NCBI RefSeq assembly: GCF_963169125.1
Contig: NC_084798.1
Coordinates: 195,605,481 to 195,669,480, forward strand
From: Humulus lupulus
Lineage: Eukaryota; Streptophyta; Magnoliopsida; Rosales; Cannabaceae
DNA length: 64,000 nucleotides
Direction: 5' to 3'
Part shown: positions 56,076 through 64,000 of the stretch, piece after piece
Position numbering within the stretch: position 1 is the stretch's first letter
Layout: every line of letters starts with the position of its first letter
Program-made: the position numbers and the translations under genes
Notes under the pieces: model-generated
The model's input: only the letters and a program-made list of their open reading frames with translations
What the model was told of the DNA's origin: nothing
Databases searched by the model: none

Positions 56076-57906
56076 TGTTGGAAAAACTTATACAGGATCT
56101 TTATTTATTTTCATGTATATCTGATATTAAACAAATTAATACGAGATAGCCTAAAACATGTTTCTAAATTGAATTCAAAGAGAAACAAACAATATAATAC
56201 TTACAATATACGCAGCGGAATTAAGAGTCCTTCCTTCAGTTTCTCTAACTCTTGTATCCTCTCTGTCGCAGAGTATTATCAAGAAACTGATCCGATCTTC
56301 TATTTTCTTCACGATCTTCCAATGTATCCTTAGAACCACCTAGACTAGTGTGGGAAATTCTCAACACATGAGATAGATATAGAGAGAAGAAGAGAAAATA
56401 CAAAGAGGCTTAGAAAAGGACTTGTGTTTAGAGAGAATATAAAACTATCAGAAAATCTGACTTATCAAAAACCCTTATTTTGACTTCTCTATAAGCACTC
56501 CTTTTATAGACTCAATTAGGCCATTTAATTTAATTAAAAATTCAATAAAATAGCAGCCATTTTGAAGCCCTAGGTCGAAATTATCATGGGCTATAGGCCC
56601 GTGAAATTTCCCATTTGATTATAAGCCCATTGGACTTAAAACCAAGGCCTGTGTTATTTTCTATTGATTTAATTAATTAAATAATTATTTAAATCCTTTA
56701 TCAAATTAATTATTTATAATTTGAACCTTGATTTAAATTTATTTATTAATTTAGATACCAATTTATCTTAATTAATAAATCTGCCATAATTTCTCTTTTC
56801 TTCTCAAAATTACACAACTCTGTGAAACTATCCAAAATTGACCTGGTCAACTTTGATAATTCTAATTGATGATTAAATCAATTAATTGAGACTATCTAGA
56901 TGATTTTATCCAAGGTACAATGGGGACCATGGGCCTATAAAATCAAGCTCCAATAAGTTATCATAAATCTAACAAATAAATTTACTAACTTATTAATTCC
57001 TTGTGACTCCACTATAGACTTGGAATTGCACTCTTAACAAATATAGATGCGCTATTAATTATCCATTGTTACAACCATAATTTTCACTCAATCCTCTATA
57101 GACGGTCTACAATGAGATAGGACTAAAATACCGTTTTACCCATCATTGTATTTTATCCTTAAAACACTTAGTTCCTTGTAAATGATATTTCAGTGAACTA
57201 ATTTAATTATTGAAATGAGATCTCTATCATTTAACACCTTGAACCAAACTAAAAGGAAACCATCGTTTCACTTCTTCATCAGAAGCTATAGATGTTCATA
57301 TCTATGATTAACACACCCACTCAATTATACTACCGAGTTCCCAAGATGTAAGTATGGGCTAGTCCGTAGGGTAAGCTGGTAACGAACAAGTCAAAGAACT
57401 CAAATAATACAATCAGTTAGAATACTAACCACTCAGAATTGAGATTGAATTGACCTATGGTCAACTATATGATATGACTAGAATAGGTAATAACGGTATG
57501 TTTACTTATCTTATCAACTGTCAATATCGGTCCTGTCCGATGTAACAAATACATCCGATCTTATCTACTTTGCTAATGTTCTGGAAAGAACATAACACTG
57601 TAATGTGTAAGTAGATCATATCGTAGATTGGCAAGTCAGTGTAAATCTGGTGCACTGACTAATCTTAGGACTAACTTATTTTTGAACATATAATCATATT
57701 TATATTCCACTGTGATTACGTCACTATAAATAAGATTAGCTATATGCTCGGGATTTAATAGAAGTTTATATTAAATAAATAATCATGAAAATAAAACATG
57801 TGAGCAAAGTGATTGACCAAGTCAAAAAATGATTTCTATTCTTTTATTGATAATAAAATGAGATTACAAAGAATTTGGGTTTTAATTAGGGCATAAAACC
57901 CCAACA
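56076..57906 (-). mobile_element. Copia-type solo LTR (TSD GGTCT)
   Basis: 1,831 bp with TGTTGG...CCAACA ends, flanked by GGTCT at 56071-56075 and 57907-57911. Read on the minus strand it starts TGTTGGGGTTTTATGCCC and has a TATA box CTATAAAAGG at 56500-56509. TGTTGG/CCAACA ends are common in copia LTRs; no internal region remains. The family is not otherwise present here. Confidence 0.93.
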
Positions 57907-58264
57907 GGTCTAACTTCAATACCGAAATACACTAAACCTCACTTCCCAAGTATTTATAAAGCTTAAGAATGACAAAGCTTTTTCCCAACCCAAGTGTTTA
58001 TCACGCTATGGTAGCACTAACATCTTGGAGTCTCTGATCTCAGCTTGAAGAATGAGGGAAAAGGGCTGGGTGCTAGGTCCTATTTATAGATTTTTAGGAA
58101 TAAATATCTTCTTTTTTGCTTGAATAAAAAAAATAATGAATATAATTGAAAATATTTGAATATTCGTCAGTCAAAGGCTTAAGACTCGATCAAAAATATT
58201 CAGAGGTAGGTCTAAGTAGTCAAGGCTTGATTTTAAAATTAGAAACAAAATAAAAAATTACTAA

Positions 58265-58404
58265 GGGCGATATATCGCCCCTATGTGGCGATATATCGGT
58301 TCTGCCCTAATCCCGAGCCTCCGTTCGTACGTTCGTGCAACGTCAACGTGTTTTCCGTATCCTTCATCAAACAATATATCGGCTCCTAGCTACGATATAT
58401 CGGC
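58265..58404 (-). promoter_or_regulatory. Four phased GCGATATATCGC-type dyads in G3 LTR
   Basis: GGGCGATATATCGCCC (58265-58280), GGCGATATATCGG (58287-58299), CAATATATCGGC (58372-58383), ACGATATATCGGC (58392-58404). Core starts are about 21, 85 and 20 bp apart. Confidence 0.72.
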
Positions 58405-58819
58405 ATATGTGAATATTTTAAACACGTAATTGCACTTTTTCAGCATAATTAAGGTTGGATAACTGCTTTGACTGAGTCAAAATACGACCCTAATAGCTTC
58501 TGGTAGGTGCTAAGGCTGCTATTTCTTTATTTAATCATTAAAATACTTAATTCCTTAATAATCATGCTTATGAGAAGTGTCATATTCCTATTGGCTCTAT
58601 TTAAACCTTAGGTTATAATAAATATCATATTTAGGACCAGCAATATTAATCAAACCTTATGTTATAATTAATATTCTTAAACTATAGGTTAAACTTATAA
58701 AATCCATAACTATTGCTACGAGTGTCCTACTAAGTCCCGGTTTGAACCAAAATCCATGAAATCTAAAATACTATAACTACTACTAACTAGCTAACTAAGT
58801 AAACATTCTGGGACTCTAC

Positions 58820-59667
58820 AATTCTTCCCTACTACAAGGAATTTAGTCCTCAAAATTTACTTACAAAACAATTCCAGATACCGAGCTTGCATGTCCTCCT
58901 CCAACTCCCACATTGCCACACGTTCAGAACTATTTCTCCATAGGACTTTGACTATTAGAAAACTCTTGGACCGTAATTCTTTCACCCCTCTATCTAGGAT
59001 ACTAACTGGTCGTTCCTTGTAACTCAAGTCTTTTTGGAGTGCTATCGTATCATACGTGAGGACGTGAGATGGGTCTGACACATATCTACGTAGCATCGAG
59101 ATGTGGAACACATTGTGACTATCTGCTAGTGCTGGTGGTAAGGCTAATCTATATGCAACTGCTCCCACTTTGTCCAATATCTCAAAAGGACCTATAAACC
59201 TAGGACTAAGCTTGCCTTTCTTCCCAAACCGCTTCACACCTTTCATAGGAGATATCTTTAGGAAGACTTGATCTCCAACTTTGAATTCCACATCACGCCG
59301 CTTGGCATCTGCATAACTTTTATGACGACTTTGAGTAGCGAGCATATATTTTCTAATCAATGCTACTGCTTTCTGAGCTTCTCCAACAGATTCGAGTCCA
59401 AGTAGTTGCCTTTTTCTCCTACCTCGTCCCAATGTAACGGCGATCGACACCTCCTTCCATAAAGTAGCTCGTAAGGTGCCATCCCGATTATTGACTGATA
59501 GCTATTATTATAGGAGAATTATATTAGTGACAAGTACTTACTCCATGATCCTCCAAAATCAAGTACACAAGCGTGCAACATATCTTCTAAAATCTATATG
59601 GTACGCTCGGACTGATCGTCTGTCTGAGGATGAAATGTTGTACTAAGACTTAACTTGGTACCCATGG
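58820..59667 (-). pseudogene. G3 integrase C-terminal half and chromodomain-like tail
   Basis: Minus strand. 58857-59450 is open: LATQSRHKSYADAKRRDVEF, VGDQVFLKISPMKGVKRFGK, GPFEILDKVGAVAYRLALPP, IVKVLWRNSSERVAMWELEE. The Trp lost in G2 is kept here. 59450-59667 holds the broken end of the catalytic core. A purine-rich stretch (58825-58838) next to the LTR is the polypurine tract. A solo LTR cuts the core at 59668. Confidence 0.9.
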
Positions 59668-61123
59668 TGTTGACGGTGAGAACTTGTCAACTAAGTTAAG
59701 TTGGAAAAAATTGCAAAGTAAAGATTGTCAATAGAAAAGCCTTAGAAATATAAGTATTAACTCAAGAACAATTGTAGAACAACAATGGAGAAATCAATTT
59801 TCATTCACTATGATGCCCTTGCTACAGTAAATTTTCCAACCCCTTTCCATGTGGAATTGGGATTTATTATATAGTGGGCTCTAATGGCCCTAGATACACT
59901 GTGGTCCAGGGGACCAGGTAGTACATAGGTACACTGTTTGGAGAGTGGTTTCAGAGGTTGTGGTCTTGCAACCAGTACAGGGACAGGTGTCAGGAGGATG
60001 TCTCCACTATTTGTCTGTACCAATGTCAGAGGAGTGGTGCAGGTGGTAGTGGTGTCGACTCTGACATCTGATTGGGAGTATGCAAGCCATGTCCTTTCTC
60101 CTAGTTCCCCCACTACCTGACTAGCATGAGTGCCACGATCAGACGTATGGAGCCTTACAAGCCGTACCCCGTACGAGATTGTACCATCATGACCCTTCGG
60201 AATCATACTTTGGCTTTCACTTCTAGACGGTGGGGTTTCCATAGGCATCTCCATGGGAGATGCCTTCTCGAGATGAAGGGCGCGAGATGTTATCACGCGA
60301 GGCCCTCGCGGCTTAACCATGGCGGGGCTATACGAGGCCACCCCTCGTGGAGATGTCATGAGGTGCTCCCACACGAGGCCGTCGGGGCTAGGAGAGGCCC
60401 CCACGCGAGGCCACAAGGCTATGGGATGCCCCCCACGCGAGGCCGCCCCTCGAGGCTAGGAGATGCTCCATTCGGCGAATATGGCCCACTTCGCACCGAG
60501 GCCTCACGAGGCACACCCTCGCGCGCCATATGCAGGTGTCTCGCAAGGCACGCCCTTGCACCCCCATATGTAGGCACCTCGTGCCAGCGCCTCCATATGT
60601 AGGCATCTCGTGCCAGCGCCTCCATATGTAGGCATCTCGTGTCAGCACCTCGCGAAGCACACCCTCACGCGCCATATGCAGGCGTCTCGCGAGGCACACC
60701 CTTGCGCCCCCATATGTAGGCGTCTCGTGCCAGCACCTCCATATGTAGGCGTCTCATGTCAGCGCCTCGCACACCTGCCTTACCAATCTACCTAAACATA
60801 AGGACCTCGTCTAGCGAGGCACATCTCGCCTATCTTTCATGATATCACTCAAGCATAGGGCCATATGCTATTTTCCAAAGCATCCCAAGGCAAAGGGATG
60901 CCTCGCCATAGGACCATAAGCCTCGCTATGCGAGACACCTTGCCTTGTGCTCAAGGGTTCATATGAGATCCCACTTCTTGACGGGATGAAAACCTACAAA
61001 AGGCACCTTTCCTCGCCATATCTTCCGTGATGGCCCATAGGAGAGCATCCACACCTTTAGTCATTCATGGGCCTAAGCATGTATTTTGGGTCTTTTACAG
61101 GCATGGAATATTGAGCGTCCACA
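59668..61123 (-). mobile_element. GC-rich solo LTR in G3 integrase (TSD CATGG)
   Basis: 1,456 bp from TGTTGACGG to CGTCCACA, flanked by CATGG at 59663-59667 and 61124-61128. The inverted ends (TGTTGACG / CGTCCACA) fit an LTR. A TATA-like TATATAATAAA occurs on the minus strand near 59858-59868, so the orientation is minus. Much of it (60240-60790) is GC-rich and repetitive. Its open stretches (for example 59808-60416) are by-products of that composition. Superfamily not determined. Confidence 0.88.
60525..60770. repeat. 29-bp tandem repeats with CATATGTAGGC core
   Basis: CATATGTAGGCATCTCGTGC units start at 60565, 60594 and 60623 (29-bp period), recur near 60711 and 60741, and alternate with a related CGCGCCATATGCAGG unit (60525, 60669). 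Copies carry NdeI-like CATATG palindromes. Confidence 0.85.
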
Positions 61124-61128
61124 CATGG

Positions 61129-61780
61129 CTTGCTGCAAACTTCCCCAAAATCTCGATGTAAACACCAATCCTCTATTAGATACTATTTTTTTAGGGATTC
61201 CATAAAGTCGTACTATTTCTTGGACATAAACGTCTGCGTATTGATCTGCTGTGAAAGTAGTTTTGACAAGCAGGAAATGAGCTGACTTGGTTAGTTTATC
61301 TACTACTACCCTAAGCCGATTCGTGCTGCTTATTTGTTCGTGGAAGTCTTGTCACGAAATTCATGGCTATATCGTCCCATTTCCATTCTGGAATGCTAAG
61401 CAGTTGTAATAAGCCTGCAGATTGCTGATGCTCTGCTTTTACTTGCTGGCATACTAAGCATTTAGCCACATATTCCGCTATATCCTTATTCATTCCTGGC
61501 CACCAATACAATGCTTCAAGATCGCGAGTCATCTTGGTCGACGCTGGGAAAACTGAGTATGGGGTATCGTGTGCTTCTTCTAAGATCTTCATCTTAATCC
61601 CTTGATCATTTGGCACGCATACTCTATCCTTATATCTCAATAAACCTTGACCTGATATTGAGAAATATGTGGCCTTCCCTTCTCTAACTGCATCCATATG
61701 TGCTACTAACGTGTCATCATGCCCTTGCCCAATCCATATTTCTTCTAACAGACTTGACTAGATGGAAAAGTTACCCAGTT
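61129..61780 (-). pseudogene. G3 integrase N-terminal half
   Basis: Minus strand. 61311-61697 is open: HDTPYSVFPASTKMTRDLEA, LYWWPGMNKDIAEYVAKCLV with the HHCC finger, then PEWKWDDIAMNFVTRLPRTN. The first catalytic Asp is changed: MNF where G2 has MDF. 61129-61310 is the start of the core in broken frames, continuing past the solo LTR. Confidence 0.88.
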
Positions 61781-62849
61781 TACCAATGACTACTTCTATT
61801 CCAGCGTTGATCAGCTCCTACTATAGTGGCTTTTCTATTCCAGCTAATGCTGCTAGACTTCCATAATTCTTCCTACTTAGCACATCAGCAACTACGTTTG
61901 CCTTTCCCGGGTGGTATAATATTTTGTAGTCATAATCCTTCACTAGCTCTAACCACCTGTGCTGCCTCATGTTGAGCTTCTTCTGAGTGAAGAAATACTT
62001 TAAGCTTTTGTGGTTCGTTTAAATCTCACATCGTTCTCCATAAAGATAGTGGCGCCAGATTTTCAACGCAAAGACCACTGCAGCCAACTCCATATCGTGT
62101 GTTGAATAGCATTGCTCATATTCCTTTAGTTGCCTTGAGGCGTAGGCTATCACTTTGTCGTTCTGCATCAGCACACAACCCAACCCTTGCTTCGACGCAT
62201 CACAGTAGACTACAAACTTGTCATTGGGTGTCGGTACACAAAGTGCTGGTGTTGAGCATAGCTTATTCTTAAGAACCTGGAAACTCTCTTCACACTTATC
62301 ATTCTAGTTAAACCTCTGCTGCTTTAGAGTCAGGTTGGTGAGCGGATTGGCTATCTTAGAAAAGCCTTCTACGAACCTCCGATAATAGCCTGCTAGTCCT
62401 AGAAAACTTCTTACTTCAGACGCGTTCTTTGGTCTTGGCCAATCCTTCACAACCTCTACTTTAGATGGGTTTATCGCAACTCCATCCTTGGATACAATAT
62501 GGCCGAGCAATGCTACCTGTGAAAGCCAAAACTCGTACTTCTTGAACTTGGCGTAAAGCTGATGCTCCTGTAGTCGTAACAAGATCAACCTTAAATGTTT
62601 CTCATGCTCGACTTCATCTTTTGAGTACACCAAGATATCGTTAATGAACACTACAACAAATTTATCCAAGTAGTCCTTAAAGACCCTATTCATTAAATCC
62701 ATAAACGCGGCTGGAGTGTTGGTAAGACCAAAAGACATGACTAAAAACCCGTAATGCCCATAACGAGTTCTAAAAGCTGTCTTGGGAATATCTTCTTCCT
62801 GTACCTTGAGCTGATGATACCCGGACCGTAAATCAATCTTTGAGAACAC
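61781..62849 (-). pseudogene. G3 RT C-terminal half and RNase H
   Basis: Minus strand. RT (62304-62849): [16 protein letters not shown] start, [34 protein letters not shown], where the catalytic IDD is IND (first Asp to Asn), then [20 protein letters not shown]. RNase H (about 61850-62300) is broken by stops but shows the [15 protein letters not shown] and [15 protein letters not shown] blocks. RT would be inactive from the Asp change alone. Confidence 0.9.
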
Positions 62850-63740
62850 AGTCGCACCTCAGAGTTGATCAACAAGTCATCAATTCGGGGTAGCGGGTAC
62901 TTATTCTTAATCGTCACCTTATTCAGCTCATGGTAATCTATGCACATCCGTATGCTTCCGTCCTTTTTCTTCACGAATAGAACTGGTGCTTCCCATGGAG
63001 AATGGCTCAGTCTAATGAAACCCAAGTCTAGGAGTTCTTGTGGCTGCATTTTTAACTCCTTGAGTTTGGTAGGTGCCAATCGGTATGGTGCCTTGGAGAT
63101 AGGCTTGGTGAACGGTACTAGCTCGATTGTGAAGTCAATTTCCTGAGTCGACAACAACCCTGGTAAGTCGTCGGGAAATACTTCTGGGAATTTCTTTACA
63201 ATATGGACGTCTCCAACCTTCAATGGTATCTCCTTTACCACATCCGTGATGCTGGCTAGAAATGCGTGACATCCTTTTTCTATCATCCTCTGAGCTTTGA
63301 GAGATGAAATAAGTGGTGTGCGTAGTCCTGAAACTTGTCCCATAAAGCATAGTTTCTGACCATCAGGAGACTCGAACATCACTTGCTTACGTTTGCAGTC
63401 GATGGTTGCGCCATGCCTTGTTAGCCAATCCATTCCAAGTATCACGTCGAAGTCTTTAATCTCTAGTTCTATCAGGTCTCCTTCTAGTTCTATGTCCTCT
63501 ATCTTGATCGGTACGCCTCGTACTATCAGTGATGATAGGACTACTTCACCCGAAGGCAACTCGGTTACAAACCTAGTTCTAAATTTTTCACAAGGTTTGT
63601 CTAATTTCTCTATCATTCCTAACGAGATATACGAATGAGTGGCTCCCGAATCAAATAATACAAAACATATATTATGGAGGATAGAAACCTGACCAGTAAC
63701 CACTTTATTGCTAGCGTCAGCTTCTCCTTGGGTTAAGGCA
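62850..63740 (-). pseudogene. G3 protease and RT N-terminus
   Basis: Minus strand, nearly continuous. Protease: FVLFDSGATHSYISLGMIEK (intact DSG), FDVILGMDWLTRHGATIDCK. A linker leads to [63 protein letters not shown] frameshift near 62870 precedes the first catalytic Asp. Confidence 0.92.
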
Positions 63741-64000
63741 AACACCCTGGCAGGAACCATCTTGTCATCCCTTTTTCCCTTTGGCTTGAGCTGGGGACAT
63801 TCTCTCTTCTGGTGTCTATCCTGACCACAGTTGTAGCATCCCTTGGTGTTTTTAGGGCATTCACAAGGATGTTTCTTTTGGCACTTAGCACATTGCAGGT
63901 ATTCAACATAACCCGGCCTATTACTTCCATTGCTCGTCTGTGCCCTTTTTTTTTTGTCTGACTGCTTGTTGTCAGGATGCCGTCTCTTCTAACCATTACT
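63741..64000 (-). pseudogene. G3 gag C-terminus with CCHC zinc knuckle (runs off the right edge)
   Basis: Minus strand, in frame with the protease: a Cys-rich stretch, then CYNCGQDRHQKREC (CX2CX4HX4C), then KMVPARVFALTQGEAD leading into protease. The upstream Gag, primer site and 5' LTR lie outside the window. Confidence 0.85.

Larger units (their letters stand above)
55095..58819 (-). repeat. 3' LTR of gypsy element G3 (family B), split by a copia solo LTR
   Basis: Outer end TGTGATGACCC (from TGTAACGACCC), inner end GGACTCTACA at 58819. About 1.89 kb once 56076-57911 is removed. TATA box (minus strand) at 58079-58089. Leader array of ~41-bp units at 55559-55680 and four GCGATATATCGC-type dyads at 58265-58404. 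Confidence 0.93.

Noticed and set aside
59808..60416. Open frame of about 200 codons on the minus strand in the GC-rich LTR
   Set aside because: Composition effect: overlapping frames are open on both strands, the sequence is made of short repeats, and it lies wholly inside an LTR bounded by a target duplication. No protein motif seen.
60525..60770. CRISPR-like array of 29-bp repeats
   Set aside because: Repeats abut each other with no unique spacers; it is an LTR-internal tandem repeat.
1..64000. Endogenous pararetrovirus or env-bearing retrovirus
   Set aside because: No movement-protein, coat or envelope-like sequence is seen; all RT regions have copia, gypsy or L1 gene order.
1..64000. 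tRNA genes
   Set aside because: The only tRNA-related matches are short primer binding sites next to LTRs; no cloverleaf-length match was found.

Overview
This window is nuclear DNA from a flowering plant, probably a eudicot, and it is almost entirely a graveyard of nested transposable elements. I see no intact host gene. The evidence for a plant is: Ty3/gypsy chromovirus-like elements with LTRs of about 2 kb primed by initiator tRNA-Met; several Ty1/copia elements; an L1-type LINE whose ORF1 has a plant-style CCHC knuckle and whose ORF2 ends in a zf-RVT domain; a Cassandra TRIM whose LTR carries a 5S-rRNA-like segment; MULE-type MITEs with 9-bp target duplications; a PIF/Harbinger remnant; and a candidate Helitron. 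Between elements the DNA is very AT-rich. The species cannot be named from this sequence.

Layout. 1-7440: minus-strand gypsy element G1 (decayed gag, protease and start of RT) with a plus-strand solo LTR inserted at 2727-5168 (TSD TATTC). 7441-12775: three-level LTR nest, a family A LTR fragment split by a family B solo LTR (8201-12476, TSD TACCT), itself split by a family A solo LTR (9134-11393, TSD ATTTT). 12776-15683: minus-strand copia remnant C1. 15684-19333: AT-rich DNA with two MITEs, an array of GTAAC-type palindromes, and a less AT-rich island near 18.1-18.75 kb that may be a host promoter or leader relic. 19334-28300: plus-strand copia element E4 (TSD AAAAT) holding a minus-strand LINE (20112 to about 24265) and a fold-back MULE MITE (27182-27711). 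28306-32690: Helitron candidate, four-copy fold-back repeat, Cassandra remnant, PIF/Harbinger fragment. 32808-35094: family A solo LTR.

35153-54037 is minus-strand copia element C2. Its RT is split by a plus-strand family A solo LTR (36480-39124) and, 33 bp further on, by a complete minus-strand gypsy element G2 (39158-50753, TSD GTCCC). G2's 5' LTR is in turn split by a family B solo LTR (47470-49391, TSD CATTT). C2 itself sits in the LTR of an older copia element. 54118-55094: plus-strand copia C3. 55095 to window end: minus-strand gypsy element G3 with family B LTRs, hit by two more solo LTRs (56076-57906, TSD GGTCT; 59668-61123, TSD CATGG). Every coding region carries stops, frameshifts or deletions. 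The least damaged are C2 and G2.

The most unusual pattern crosses family boundaries. Most gypsy-type LTRs here carry 4-6 copies of a dyad-symmetric motif in the same part of the LTR. The motif differs by lineage (GCGATATATCGC, GTGCCGCGGCAC or AGCGCT cores), but successive copies repeatedly lie about 21-22 bp apart, two helical turns. Several of these LTRs also carry a lineage-specific short tandem array in the presumed leader region. Coordinates were read by eye; junctions backed by target-site duplications are exact, others are approximate.
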